Below are positions 14,954-24,949 of a stretch of 64,000 bases of DNA, one piece after another. The notes beneath the pieces were generated by a model that ran no database searches, was not told where the DNA came from, and saw only the letters and a list, made by a program, of their open reading frames with translations. Source of the stretch: Coprobacillaceae bacterium UN01-12pH3A (GTDB lineage: Bacteria > Bacillota_I > Bacilli_A > Erysipelotrichales > Coprobacillaceae); NCBI GenBank assembly GCA_027676805.1, contig JAQENU010000002.1, forward strand, positions 1 to 64,000, read 5' to 3'. How positions within the stretch are numbered: the first letter of the stretch is position 1; each line of letters opens with the position of its first letter. The position numbers and the translations under genes are program-made.

Positions 14954-15102
14954 ATTATTATGAGAAAAACATAATATTTTTCTATCCTTCATATATTGAA
15001 TGCATCACGATTGCACTGGTTTATTATACCACAATAAGTGAACTTTTCAATCTAAATATTACTTTTTTTAACTTTTTTCTATAGTTTTATACCGAATTAT
15101 GG

Positions 15103-15108
15103 TATAAT
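15103..15108 (+). promoter_or_regulatory. Extended -10 promoter of the small membrane-protein gene
   Basis: TATGGTATAAT on the plus strand gives TG-n-TATAAT, an extended -10; the -35 region is weak. The ribosome-binding site AGGAGGT follows 12 nt later. Confidence 0.7.
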
Positions 15109-15131
15109 GCATATTATTCAGGAGGTACTTT

Positions 15132-15515
15132 ATGAAATCGTTGATTCTACAGAAATGTATCATTAAAATAGTGATCGGATTAATCCTTTCCTTTTTATGG
15201 GCTCAATATCTTCGTGTATCCACAGCGATGACGATGGCAGAGTTCCCAATGATCTTCTTAGGCGCTTTCTATTTGATGCTGGCGTGGTTTAATTACCTAA
15301 AACTAGATGGAGTGAGTATCATTCCCGGTCATACCAAACAAAAGCCTTTACCTAAGACAAAAGCCAAAAGCAGACAAATGTTGGATTATGTGGATACGGA
15401 AATTCAGGATGATCCGGAAATAAAACCGATTCAAATGCAAAAGGCAAAGCTGATCTCTAACATCATTTGCGGTGTTGGATTCGTTATTCCTTCAGCCATC
15501 ATGGCACTTCTATAA
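15132..15515 (+). CDS. Small membrane protein of unknown function
   Basis: This 127-residue protein has two membrane helices near the N-terminus (about 8-26 and 36-54), a charged cytoplasmic linker rich in Lys and Pro (about 65-105) and a third helix at the C-terminus. AGGAGGT lies 8 nt before the ATG, and promoter and terminator make it a single-gene unit. No family was recognised. Confidence 0.75.
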   Translation: MKSLILQKCIIKIVIGLILSFLWAQYLRVSTAMTMAEFPMIFLGAFYLMLAWFNYLKLDGVSIIPGHTKQKPLPKTKAKSRQMLDYVDTEIQDDPEIKPIQMQKAKLISNIICGVGFVIPSAIMALL

Positions 15516-15528
15516 TTATAAATGAAAA

Positions 15529-15555
15529 GGAGCTCCCGTCGGAGTTCCTTTTTTT
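15529..15555 (+). terminator. Intrinsic terminator
   Basis: GGAGCTCC pairs with GGAGTTCC (one G-U) around CGTC, followed by T7, after the small membrane-protein gene. Confidence 0.85.
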
Positions 15556-15615
15556 GTGCTGTGTTCAAGTTTAAATTTAATTTATAATGCTAAGAGGCTG
15601 GGTTAAAATTGCCTA

Positions 15616-17403
15616 TTATTTTTTGGCAGCTTCTTCGTATTCTGCTTTTGTATAAGGTTCGTTCTTAGTTTCCCAATACTTGATCTTTTTGCTTGCCATA
15701 CCGTATTTAGCGTTAGGTTTAGAGTAATCATTTACTTTAGTTAATTCCACTTGATGACCATCAACCATGATAGGTACAACATACGCATTTTCTAATACAT
15801 AAGCTTCAATCTTAGCGAATTCATGGTAACGAGTGTCTAAGTCTAAGATCTTATCTGCTTCTGCTACCATTTTATCTAATTCGTTATCTGTGAAGTGAAT
15901 ATAGTTTTGATTCATTGTTCCTTCTTGTGTTAACTGAACTAAATAGTTTTGAGGATCCCCGTAGTCAGCTCCCCAACCACTGATTTGAATAGACTGTAAA
16001 TTTTTAGAATATAATTCAGAAGTTGCAGATTTAATATAAGGTAATCCTTCTACAACGATGAAGTCACTACCTAAGCTTTCTTCAAAGCTTCCTTTAACAA
16101 CCTGGAATGTTTCTTCAGAAGTTTGGTTACCGTTTTGATATGGATAACTTACTTTGATTGGGAAAGTAACTCCCTGAGCTGATAACTCTTCCATTGCTTT
16201 TGCTTTATATTCTGCTGCTTTTTCTGGTTGATATTGAGTAATACCATCTCCGTTGAAAGCTTTTAATTCATCTAATTTTGTGTAATCTGTTCCATCACTT
16301 GTACTTACTAATCCGCTTGCAGTATAAGTATTGTTGTTTAATGCAGATGGATTGATTGGGTTAGTACGTTTTTGATATTCAGTAGGGTTGATACCATAGT
16401 ACCAAGCTTTTCTGAAGTTAATGTTGTTCGTTGCTGCATTCCAATCCGGATTTCCAGCTTGATCATGGTTAAACCAAATAACATATGAATAAGGTCCGGC
16501 AGGCGTTTCTACTAAATTATCATAGTATTCGCTTCCTTCTTTATTTAACACCATGATGTTTTCAGGTGTTAAGACTGCACGATCTAATTCACCAGTTGCA
16601 AACATATCATAAGCTCTTGATAAAGATTCGATGATTGTTACTTGCACTGTTTCAAATGGAACGTTTTTAACATCCCAGTATTTTTCATTTCTTACATATT
16701 CTTTATATGAATCTTTAGTGAATTCTTTCATTAAATAACATCCATTATAAAGAATTTTATCTGGATCTGACCCAAAAGCAGTTTCCCCAACTTCTTTTAA
16801 GAAATCAGCATTTACAGGGTAGAAACATCCATAAGTTAAAGCAGTATCAAAATAAGGCTTAGATGCTACCATTGTAAATTCAATTGTTTTGTCATCTAAA
16901 GCTTTAACCCCAACATTTTCAAATAATTCATCAGTTGCTGTTCCTTCATCAGATGCTTTGTAATATTCTTCTGCACCTTTGATAAATGAAGTTACCATTG
17001 GTATATTTGAAGATTTGTTTGCTGCTGTTAAAGTATATTTTACTGCAGTTACAAAGTCTTCTGCTTTTACGTCAGCATATTCGCTTCCGTCACGTTTCAG
17101 CCATTTAATCCCATCTTTAAGTTTAAATGTCCAAACAGTTGCATCCTCGTTCTTTTCATAAGATTCCGCTAATGCATTGATCAATTTCCCGTTTTCATCA
17201 TGTTCTACTAAACCATCTACAAAGTTTGTTACTACTTGCAGGTTGATTGCCTGATAGTCACCCAAATAGTTGAATGATGTAACTTCTCTGTTAGCCGTTT
17301 CGTAATCATGATAAACTGATAGCTGATCTCCTCCACCGGATTGTGAACCACAACCGGTTAAAACCATAGCGCAAACAAGCAATGCGCCTAAAAGTTTTTT
17401 CAT
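15616..17403 (-). CDS. Oligopeptide ABC transporter substrate-binding lipoprotein (second OppA)
   Basis: This 595-residue SBP_bac_5-family lipoprotein has the lipobox LTGC (Cys18) and the family layout, with WTFKLKDGIKW around residue 85, the FRKAWYYGI stretch and GWGADYGDP near residue 460. It captures oligopeptides outside the membrane for the Opp permease. It is clearly paralogous to the oppA at 21490-23304 and shares the C-terminal ...KIKYWETK... region. It has its own promoter, and the preceding oppF ends with a terminator, so the second receptor can be expressed separately from the permease operon. Confidence 0.92.
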   Translation of the reverse strand: MKKLLGALLVCAMVLTGCGSQSGGGDQLSVYHDYETANREVTSFNYLGDYQAINLQVVTNFVDGLVEHDENGKLINALAESYEKNEDATVWTFKLKDGIKWLKRDGSEYADVKAEDFVTAVKYTLTAANKSSNIPMVTSFIKGAEEYYKASDEGTATDELFENVGVKALDDKTIEFTMVASKPYFDTALTYGCFYPVNADFLKEVGETAFGSDPDKILYNGCYLMKEFTKDSYKEYVRNEKYWDVKNVPFETVQVTIIESLSRAYDMFATGELDRAVLTPENIMVLNKEGSEYYDNLVETPAGPYSYVIWFNHDQAGNPDWNAATNNINFRKAWYYGINPTEYQKRTNPINPSALNNNTYTASGLVSTSDGTDYTKLDELKAFNGDGITQYQPEKAAEYKAKAMEELSAQGVTFPIKVSYPYQNGNQTSEETFQVVKGSFEESLGSDFIVVEGLPYIKSATSELYSKNLQSIQISGWGADYGDPQNYLVQLTQEGTMNQNYIHFTDNELDKMVAEADKILDLDTRYHEFAKIEAYVLENAYVVPIMVDGHQVELTKVNDYSKPNAKYGMASKKIKYWETKNEPYTKAEYEEAAKK

Positions 17404-17445
17404 AATTTTCCTCCTTATCCTAAGGCTAGTTTTTGCCCAATTATT

Positions 17446-17473
17446 ACTTTATCATTTTCTATCGATTTGTCAA
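17446..17473 (-). promoter_or_regulatory. Promoter of the second oppA
   Basis: TTGACA (17468-17473), 16-nt spacer and TAAAGT (17446-17451) on the minus strand. Confidence 0.7.
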
Positions 17474-17579
17474 TAACTGTTTAGATTTTCGTACACAAAA
17501 ACATCTATACATGTATATTTTTTTCGACAGAATAAAAACGTATTCGCTTTCCTTTCTGCCATTTCGACATTTTTCGTAC

Positions 17580-17609
17580 AAAAAAAGACTAAGATAAACT
17601 CTTAGTCTT
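17580..17609 (-). terminator. Intrinsic terminator at the end of oppF
   Basis: AAGACTAAGA and TCTTAGTCTT form a 10-bp stem followed by a T-run on the minus strand, overlapping the oppF stop codon. Confidence 0.85.
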
Positions 17610-18537
17610 TGATTTGTTCTTTGTATTCTGCTATTTCTTTATCATTTGCATAAATGAAATGTCCTGGCAGGATTTCAACCCATTTTGGTTTATCCACTGA
17701 ATAATCATGGATAGATGGATCGTATACAATTAATTTCTTTTGTTTTTCAATTTCCGGATCCGGTGTCGGTACCGCAGAAAGCAACGCTTTTGTATATGGA
17801 TGTAATGGATGATGGAATAATTCTTCCGTTTCCGCTAATTCCACAATACGTCCCTTATGAATAACCGCAATACGGTCTGAAATGAAACGTACAACAGATA
17901 AGTCATGGGCAATGAACAGATAAGTCAAGCCACGCTTTTGTTTTAAGTTATTTAATAAGTTTAAGACTTGAGCACGGATAGATACATCCAATGCTGAAAT
18001 CGGTTCATCGGCTACGACAAATTCCGGTTCCATGATCAATGCTCTGGCGATTCCGATACGCTGTCTCTGTCCACCAGAGAATTCATGAGGGAAACGAGAA
18101 GCGAACTCCGGTAAAAGTCCTACTTCTTTTAAAGCATTCTGCACTTTTGCAGCACGATCTTTTTCATCTTTATATAAGTGGAAGTTAATTAATCCTTCAG
18201 AAATGATATAATCCACTTTCGCTCTTTCGTTTAATGATGCCATTGGATCTTGGAAAATCATCTGACATTTTTGAATAACTTCGCGGTCCAATTCTTTAGA
18301 AATTTTTCCGTTGATCTGTTTACCGTTAAACAGAATTTCACCCTTGCTGGTTGGATTAATACGGACAATGGCACGACCGATTGTCGTTTTCCCAGATCCT
18401 GATTCTCCAACCAATGAGAATGTTTCTCCACGGTAAATATCAAAATTTACGTCATCAACAGCAACGAAGTCTTTTTTACCGACTCTGAAAGTAATCTGTA
18501 AGTCTTTGACTTCAATTAATTTTTCTTTTTCTGCCAT
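17602..18537 (-). CDS. oppF: Oligopeptide ABC transporter ATP-binding protein OppF
   Basis: This 311-residue ABC ATPase has the Walker [10 protein letters not shown] (about 43), Q-loop, signature [15 protein letters not shown], Walker [12 protein letters not shown] and the H-loop His in [10 protein letters not shown]. The C-terminal oligopeptide-family extension ([16 protein letters not shown]) marks it as an Opp/Dpp partner. It overlaps oppD by one base (start at 18537) and pairs with OppD to energise the OppBC channel. Confidence 0.95.
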   Translation of the reverse strand: MAEKEKLIEVKDLQITFRVGKKDFVAVDDVNFDIYRGETFSLVGESGSGKTTIGRAIVRINPTSKGEILFNGKQINGKISKELDREVIQKCQMIFQDPMASLNERAKVDYIISEGLINFHLYKDEKDRAAKVQNALKEVGLLPEFASRFPHEFSGGQRQRIGIARALIMEPEFVVADEPISALDVSIRAQVLNLLNNLKQKRGLTYLFIAHDLSVVRFISDRIAVIHKGRIVELAETEELFHHPLHPYTKALLSAVPTPDPEIEKQKKLIVYDPSIHDYSVDKPKWVEILPGHFIYANDKEIAEYKEQIKD

Positions 18538-19586
18538 TACTGATTACCCTCCCTTTTAAGTCTAGCTCTTAACTTCTGAATTGCATGCGGATGTTCCACT
18601 TTCGGCGCTCTTGGATCCAATAACCAAGTTTTTGCTTTATGTGTCTCTGTGACATTAAAATAAGGTGGATTTTCAATAAAGTCAATTTTTAAAGCATGGC
18701 GGTTACGTGGTGCAAAAGCATCTCCTTTAATTTCATTGTAAAGGTTTGGAGGTGTCCCATCGATGGTTGCTAAAGGCTCACCTTTTACCCCTAATTGTGG
18801 TAATGATGATAATAACGCCCAAGTATATGGATGTTGTGCATCATAGAAAATTTCTTCTACTTTTCCAACTTCGACGATTTCCCCGGCATACATAACAGCT
18901 ACACGGTCAGCAACGTTTGCTACTACCCCTAAGTCATGGGTAATGTAAATAACAGTCATTCCCATTTCTTTTTGTAAGTTTCTGATCAAGTCCAAAATTT
19001 GTGCTTGGATCGTTACGTCTAAAGCCGTTGTCGGTTCGTCACAAATCAGAATTTGTGGATAACATGCTGCTGCAATCGCAATAACAACACGCTGTCTCAT
19101 CCCACCTGAAAATTGATGTGGGTATTGGTTATAACGATTTCTAGGATCGGTGATCCCTACTTTTTCAAGCATTTGAATCGCTAGTTCTTTTGATTCTTCG
19201 CCTTTGATTCCTTGGTGCAGTTCAATAACTTCACGAATTTGTTCCCCAATTACTTTAAGGGGATTCAATGATGTCATTGGATCTTGGAAAACCATTGCGA
19301 TTTTCTTACCACGAATCTTCAGCCAATCGGTTTCTTTTGTATATTTAGCGATGTCAACCCCTTCAAACATGATTGACCCGCTTTTAATTCCCCCGTTGTT
19401 ATCTAACATTCCGATGAATGATTTTGTGAATACAGATTTCCCTGAACCTGATTCACCAACGATTGCTAGGGTTTCCCCTTCATAAAGATCCAACGAACAT
19501 TTACGAATAGGTTTTAGTTTTCTGCCACGTAATGTGAACTCGATCTCAATATCTTGGGCAGATAAGATTGGTTTTCTTTCTTCCAT
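18537..19586 (-). CDS. oppD: Oligopeptide ABC transporter ATP-binding protein OppD
   Basis: This 349-residue ABC ATPase has Walker [10 protein letters not shown] (about 38), signature [14 protein letters not shown], Walker [13 protein letters not shown] and [10 protein letters not shown]. The C-terminal part [15 protein letters not shown] is typical of the dipeptide/oligopeptide family. It starts 12 nt after oppC and overlaps oppF by one base. Confidence 0.95.
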   Translation of the reverse strand: MEERKPILSAQDIEIEFTLRGRKLKPIRKCSLDLYEGETLAIVGESGSGKSVFTKSFIGMLDNNGGIKSGSIMFEGVDIAKYTKETDWLKIRGKKIAMVFQDPMTSLNPLKVIGEQIREVIELHQGIKGEESKELAIQMLEKVGITDPRNRYNQYPHQFSGGMRQRVVIAIAAACYPQILICDEPTTALDVTIQAQILDLIRNLQKEMGMTVIYITHDLGVVANVADRVAVMYAGEIVEVGKVEEIFYDAQHPYTWALLSSLPQLGVKGEPLATIDGTPPNLYNEIKGDAFAPRNRHALKIDFIENPPYFNVTETHKAKTWLLDPRAPKVEHPHAIQKLRARLKREGNQ

Positions 19587-19597
19587 GATTTTACCTC

Positions 19598-20524
19598 CTA
19601 TACGTGATTTCTTGGATCTGATGCATCTGAGAACGCATTACCGATCAAATAGAAAGTAATGGTAATCAACGATACGATCAATGCTGGAAAGATTAATAAG
19701 TGAGGGAAATTCAAGAATACCGTACGCGCATCACGCAGTAAAATCCCCAGTGATGGTATGTCAAGCGGTAATCCTAATCCCAAGTAAGATAAGGTTGATT
19801 CAAGTGAGATTGTATTTGGAATAGATAATGCTAATCTCAAAATAACCACACTTACTAAATAAGGAACTAAGTTCTTCGTTAAAATACGTCTTAAAGGTGT
19901 TCCTAAACATCTTGATGCTAAGTTATATTCACGGTCACGGTACATCAAAACTAAGTTTCTGACATTACGTGCCATAGCCAGCCAACCCGTAAAGATCAAA
20001 GCCATAGCAAGTGACCAGAACCCTTGACCAACGATAAAAGCAATCAGTGTTAAATAAATGATCTGAGGAACGTTTGCGATGATGTTGTAAAGTTCTGTAA
20101 AGAAACGGTCTAATTTTCTAATATATCCCCATAAACATCCGATCACAACCCCAATCAAGCATTCACCTAAAGCAACGATACCGGCCAATTTTAATGATAC
20201 CTGTGAAGAATACCATACACGTGACCACATATCACGCCCGATAGAATCAGTCCCAAACCAATATGTAGAGTTTGGTGTTAATAACATATCCGGTGTATTT
20301 GGTGCCATATTGTAGCTGAATTTGGCAATACTTAAAGCGACGAAAGAAAAAATGACGACAGCAATAAATAAAACCAGTAAAGTGACAGCTACTTTATTTT
20401 TTAAGAATGTTGAAAATACTGATTTCCAATAAGAATAATCAGAATATCCAGTTTTTTCTGCGTCTTCAGGAGAATACTCTACTAATGTAAATAACTCTTT
20501 TTCAGTTAAATTCGTTTCTTCCAT
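19598..20524 (-). CDS. oppC: Oligopeptide ABC transporter permease OppC
   Basis: This 308-residue permease has an N-terminal cytoplasmic part, a first helix at about 38-65, and five helices in the BPD_transp_1 domain. FGTDSIGRDMWSRV is the OppC/DppC marker before the core, and the EAA-loop equivalent lies around LASRCLGTPLRRILTKN. It overlaps oppB by one base at 20524 and forms the channel with OppB. Confidence 0.94.
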   Translation of the reverse strand: MEETNLTEKELFTLVEYSPEDAEKTGYSDYSYWKSVFSTFLKNKVAVTLLVLFIAVVIFSFVALSIAKFSYNMAPNTPDMLLTPNSTYWFGTDSIGRDMWSRVWYSSQVSLKLAGIVALGECLIGVVIGCLWGYIRKLDRFFTELYNIIANVPQIIYLTLIAFIVGQGFWSLAMALIFTGWLAMARNVRNLVLMYRDREYNLASRCLGTPLRRILTKNLVPYLVSVVILRLALSIPNTISLESTLSYLGLGLPLDIPSLGILLRDARTVFLNFPHLLIFPALIVSLITITFYLIGNAFSDASDPRNHV

Positions 20525-21471
20525 TAACGTGTACCTCCTTTTGAATCTAATGAAATTCTCGGGTCAATGATCATCATTAAGATATCCCCTAAGAATACCC
20601 CTACGATCCCTAAAATAGAGTATAGAAGCACACATGTCTGTACAACTGTGTTATCTTGCTTTTGAATCGCATCTACTAATAATGATCCCATCCCTGGAAT
20701 TGAATAGTATCTTTCAACTAATAGTGATCCACCGATCGTCAATAAGAATGAAGCCGGTAAATACTGTGCTAAAGGTACGAACGCATTTCTCAATACATGT
20801 TTTGTCATGATGGTTGAATATGGAAGTCCCTTCGCTCTTGCTAATTTAATATAATCTTTGTTTAATTCATCTACCATGTAACGTCTAGTCCATAGTGCAT
20901 ACCCTGCGATTGAACCTAAAGACATTGAGATTACCGGTAAGATTGCAGAAATTAAATTTCCTTTTTTATAAAGTGACGGAAGTCCCAACACACGTGTTCC
21001 GAATGCCAAAATCAAGGCATAAGTAACTAACGGTGGTACAGAGTTTACGAAGATCGTATATACTGTTCCCGCCGCATCAGAGAATTTCCCTTTTTTACGT
21101 GCCTGCTGAACTCCTAATAATACTCCTAAAATAATACTAATAATCAGTGAAACAACGCCGAATGCTAAAGATACTGGAAATTTTGATCCAATAATTGACG
21201 TCACTGGTTTATTTTTCGCAAGCTTCATAGAAAGCCCGAAATTAAATGTTAAAATTTGCCCATAAAATCTGAATAATTGAACGAATGGATTATCTAATAA
21301 TCCCATCATTTTTAGCTGAGTGTTAATTTGCTCTGGTGTCATCTTTAATAATTCGTCATCTGCGAAATACCCTGTAGGCGGCATCAAACGTAACAACAAG
21401 AAGACAACAGTAATAATGATAAAGACTGTTACAAGTGATTGTAACAATCTTTTAATCGAATATTTAACCAT
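20524..21471 (-). CDS. oppB: Oligopeptide ABC transporter permease OppB
   Basis: This 315-residue permease has six predicted helices: the first at about 10-28, then the BPD_transp_1 core with the EAA-like loop YIKLARAKGLPYSTI and the typical ERYYSIPGMG stretch. It follows oppA by 18 nt and leads the permease/ATPase part of the operon. Confidence 0.95.
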   Translation of the reverse strand: MVKYSIKRLLQSLVTVFIIITVVFLLLRLMPPTGYFADDELLKMTPEQINTQLKMMGLLDNPFVQLFRFYGQILTFNFGLSMKLAKNKPVTSIIGSKFPVSLAFGVVSLIISIILGVLLGVQQARKKGKFSDAAGTVYTIFVNSVPPLVTYALILAFGTRVLGLPSLYKKGNLISAILPVISMSLGSIAGYALWTRRYMVDELNKDYIKLARAKGLPYSTIMTKHVLRNAFVPLAQYLPASFLLTIGGSLLVERYYSIPGMGSLLVDAIQKQDNTVVQTCVLLYSILGIVGVFLGDILMMIIDPRISLDSKGGTR

Positions 21472-21489
21472 TGATAAACGTCTTTATCC

Positions 21490-23304
21490 TTAGTTAGCTT
21501 TAGCAGCTTTCTCAGCTAATGTTTTATATTCATCTGCAGTATAGGCTTCTGCTTTTGTTTCCCAATATTTCATTTTTCTATTGGCAATACCATATTTAGC
21601 GTATGGTTTTGAGTAATCATTGACTTTAGTTACTTGCCATTCAACACCGTTTACAAATCCTGGAACGATTAAGGCATGTTCTAAAGCGTAAGCTTCACAT
21701 TTAGCGAATGCTTCATAACGAGCATCTAATTCTGTAATCTCGTTTGCTTCATTTACCATTTTGTTGTAAGTTTCATCTGTGAAATGAGAATATTTAACAT
21801 TCATGTAGTTTCCTGGTTCAGATGATAACTGATATACGAAGTTGTATGGATCACCGTAGTCAGCTCCCCATCCACCTACCATGATAGACTGTAAGTTTTT
21901 GTTGTAAACTTCACTTACTGAAGATTTGATATAAGGCTGACCGATTACTTGTACGAAATCTGTTCCTAAACTATCTTCATAAGCTTTTTTAGAGATTTGG
22001 AATTTATCTTCTTCTGTTTTACTTCCTGATTGGTAAGCTAAGTATACTTTAACTGGGAAAGTAACTCCTTGAGAAGATAATTCATTCATTGCAGTTTCTT
22101 TTGCTTCTTTGAATTTAGCTTCGTCTAAACGAGCTTGTGATTTATCCGGATTATATGCAGCTAAATCCCCGATATCTGTATAGTCAACACCTTTAGAGTT
22201 TTTAGATAAAGTTTCAGGTGAGTATACATTTGACATCATTGATTCATAACTGTATGGATTTGTGAACTTAACGATTTCAGTAAAGTCCATACCATAGTAC
22301 CAAGCTTTTCTGAAGTTTTCGTTAGTTACAGCTTTATTCCAATCCGCTGAACCTTCTTGAGAAGCATCTAATGTATAGTTGAAGTACAATGAGTAAACGT
22401 GCTGTCCTACTCTTGTTTCTACTAAACGATCATCATTTGCTTTGTTTTGAGTAACGATTTGTTCCTGAGTTAATAATGCACGATCTAATTCTCCAGCTTC
22501 GAACATATCAAATGCTCTGTCTTGAGATTCTAACATTACAACAGTTACTTCATCAAATGGAATATTTTTTGTATCCCAGTATGTTGGGTTCTTTTTGTAA
22601 GATTTATTTGCTCCGCTTTCAAAGCTAGTCAAATAATAACCACCACAGTAAAGAATTGTATCAATTCCAGTACCGTAAGAAGACCCTTTTTCTTTTAAGA
22701 ATTCAGTTGGTGCAGGATAGAATGCAGCATAAGTCGTTGCTGTATCAAAGTAAGGTTTTGGAGCAACCATTGTATATTCAACAGTTTTGTCATCCAATGC
22801 TTTGATTCCTACTTGTTCCCATAATTCATCAGTTGCTGTACCAGCTAAAGAAGCTTCATAGTATTCAGCAGCTCCTTTTACCATTTCCATTGGCATTGAA
22901 GTGTTGTTTGATTGGTTATCTGCTGTTAAAATGTATTTTAATGCAGTAACGAAATCTTCTGCTGTTAAATCAGCTACTTTTTCACCACTGTTGTTAATCC
23001 ATTGAAGACCATCTCTTAAATGGAATGTCCAGACAGTTTTGTCATCATTTGGTTCCCATGATTCCGCCAATGACGGGATAATGTTACCATCTTTGTCATG
23101 TTCAACTAACCCATCGACACAGTTTGTCAAGACGTTTAAGTCTTTTGATTGAGCTGATGTTAACAAGTTGAAGTTTTCGATTTCTTGTCTTGTCAACTCA
23201 TAATCATGATAAGTCGTTAAACCTGAAGAATCGCCTTTACCGCCACAGCCAGCTAAAGTAAGCGCCATTGCTGCGACTAATAATGATGAGAGTAATTTCT
23301 TCAT
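21490..23304 (-). CDS. oppA: Oligopeptide ABC transporter substrate-binding lipoprotein OppA
   Basis: This 604-residue SBP_bac_5 lipoprotein has the lipobox LAGC (Cys20), WTFHLRDGLQW near residue 90, FRKAWYYGM and GGWGADYGDP near residue 475. It is the receptor of the Opp system and first gene of the operon oppA-B-C-D-F. A TTGACA promoter lies about 60-90 nt upstream. The end of the protein (KMKYWETK) matches the second OppA, showing duplication followed by divergence. Confidence 0.94.
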   Translation of the reverse strand: MKKLLSSLLVAAMALTLAGCGGKGDSSGLTTYHDYELTRQEIENFNLLTSAQSKDLNVLTNCVDGLVEHDKDGNIIPSLAESWEPNDDKTVWTFHLRDGLQWINNSGEKVADLTAEDFVTALKYILTADNQSNNTSMPMEMVKGAAEYYEASLAGTATDELWEQVGIKALDDKTVEYTMVAPKPYFDTATTYAAFYPAPTEFLKEKGSSYGTGIDTILYCGGYYLTSFESGANKSYKKNPTYWDTKNIPFDEVTVVMLESQDRAFDMFEAGELDRALLTQEQIVTQNKANDDRLVETRVGQHVYSLYFNYTLDASQEGSADWNKAVTNENFRKAWYYGMDFTEIVKFTNPYSYESMMSNVYSPETLSKNSKGVDYTDIGDLAAYNPDKSQARLDEAKFKEAKETAMNELSSQGVTFPVKVYLAYQSGSKTEEDKFQISKKAYEDSLGTDFVQVIGQPYIKSSVSEVYNKNLQSIMVGGWGADYGDPYNFVYQLSSEPGNYMNVKYSHFTDETYNKMVNEANEITELDARYEAFAKCEAYALEHALIVPGFVNGVEWQVTKVNDYSKPYAKYGIANRKMKYWETKAEAYTADEYKTLAEKAAKAN

Positions 23305-23363
23305 TATAAATCCCCCTTATAAATTTTTTAAACTTGAACCGGCAGCACCTGGTTCATGCTTCT

Positions 23364-23392
23364 AGTTTAATCGGAATGTATACAATTGTCAA
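23364..23392 (-). promoter_or_regulatory. Promoter of the opp operon
   Basis: TTGACA (23387-23392), 17-nt spacer and TAAACT (23364-23369) on the minus strand. Between promoter and oppA a small hairpin GAACC...GGTTC (23336-23355) lies in the leader. Confidence 0.7.
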
Positions 23393-23743
23393 CAACTTTT
23401 TTATGACACTTTTCTTTTTTGATGGTCTAAATTTAGATTTTTTATATAAAGTAACGATATTTTTTGTTAAAATTAGTATATATCGAAACAATTATTTTTG
23501 TTAGGAAGAATAAAATTTATGATTTTCACATTCAATTATGGGATTTTAAGCTTTTTTTGTGTTATTTTTCTTAATTCACTCTGAAACGTATTGCTCAGTT
23601 TTTTAATTTTACCTAAACATCCTATTTTTCTTAAATTTCTTTAAAAATGTTTGATTGTTTATAAAATCCACACATTTTTTAAGGTGATTTTAGATAAATT
23701 GTATGATAAAGTAAACATATATCTATTTTCAAGGAGGTTTTCT
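23393..23743. other. AT-rich divergent intergenic region
   Basis: 351 bp between the opp promoter and the tmcAL start. It is strongly AT-rich with T-runs, and no gene is visible. A plus-strand TATGATAAAG around 23702-23711 may be the -10 region for tmcAL; the -35 is unclear. Confidence 0.4.
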
Positions 23744-24880
23744 ATGTCAGTTACCGGAGTTATTGTAGAATATAATCCATTCCATAACGGTCATATTCAT
23801 CATTTAAAACAAGCCCGCTTAAAAACAAACTGCGACGTTTTGATCGCTGTCATGTCCGGACATTTCACGCAAAGAGGAGAACCCAGCGTGATTGATAAAT
23901 GGACCCGCACTCGCTTTGCTTTAGAATACGGCGTTGATCTTGTGATCGAACTGCCGTTTAATTATGCCACGCAAAGTGCCGACTACTTTGCTAGAGGCGC
24001 TTTAACATTATTGAATGCATTAGGCATTGATACGCTGGTTTATGGGAGTGAATCAAATAATGTTGATGAACTCTGTCAGATCGCTCAAGCCATCATTTTT
24101 CAGCAGGATAATTATGACCAATTGGTTAAAGACGCAATGAATCAAGGCGTTCGCTATCCCACTGCCTGCAATCAGGCACTCTCTGCCCTATTAAATAAGG
24201 AAATCCGTCTGCCTAACGATTTACTGGCTTTTAGCTATATTAAGGAAATCATGAAACAGCATTACCCGATTCAGCCAATCTCTATTGCGCGTACCAATGA
24301 TTTTCATGATATTTCTCTTAATGGAAAAATCAGTTCAGCAACCAGTATCCGCCAAGCCTTAAAAGACCATACTGATATTAGTCAGACAACGCCAATGGCA
24401 AAAGAATTAGTAAAAAATCCAATCCTGCTTGAAGATTTTTATGATCTTCTTTATTATGAGCTGATTTCTAATCCCCATTTAGATCAGTATCATTTAGTAG
24501 ATGAAGGAATCGATAAACTGATGATTAAAAAAATTATGACCGCAACTTCTATGGAAAACTTCATTCTTTCTCTTACTTCCAAGCGTTATACCCAAGCTCG
24601 TATTCAAAGAACGATACTTTCTATATTAATGAATCAGCCTCGTGGTCTCTATCCGATTGATTATGTACGCGTTTTGGGAATGAATGCTACCGGTCAGCGC
24701 TATTTGAATCACATCAAAAAGAAATCGCCGATTCAAATCATCAGTAATTTTTCTTCCTCTCAAAGTCCTTTGCTTGATTTAGAGCTAAAAGCAACAAAGC
24801 TGTATGCCTGTGCTTTGCCATTAAAAAAGCGCTTAGCTCTAATCGAAAAAGAATACAAGGGAAAACCAATTCGGATTTAA
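23744..24880 (+). CDS. tmcAL: tRNA(Met) cytidine acetate ligase (TmcAL/YlbM)
   Basis: This 378-residue nucleotidyltransferase-fold enzyme has the ATP-binding FHNGH motif near the N-terminus (after GVIVEYNP), SGHFTQRGEPS, and the C-terminal family region with SLTSKRYTQARIQR. TmcAL makes N4-acetylcytidine at the wobble position of elongator tRNA-Met from acetate and ATP. The start at 23744 is set by AAGGAGG 6 nt upstream; an upstream in-frame extension to 23651 encodes an atypical Lys/Phe-rich stretch and is rejected. Confidence 0.93.
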   Translation: MSVTGVIVEYNPFHNGHIHHLKQARLKTNCDVLIAVMSGHFTQRGEPSVIDKWTRTRFALEYGVDLVIELPFNYATQSADYFARGALTLLNALGIDTLVYGSESNNVDELCQIAQAIIFQQDNYDQLVKDAMNQGVRYPTACNQALSALLNKEIRLPNDLLAFSYIKEIMKQHYPIQPISIARTNDFHDISLNGKISSATSIRQALKDHTDISQTTPMAKELVKNPILLEDFYDLLYYELISNPHLDQYHLVDEGIDKLMIKKIMTATSMENFILSLTSKRYTQARIQRTILSILMNQPRGLYPIDYVRVLGMNATGQRYLNHIKKKSPIQIISNFSSSQSPLLDLELKATKLYACALPLKKRLALIEKEYKGKPIRI

Positions 24881-24949
24881 TATGATATTTATCTTTTCAA
24901 ATCCGTTTCAAAATACTATAATGGAACCATTAAAAGGAGTGAGCAATAT

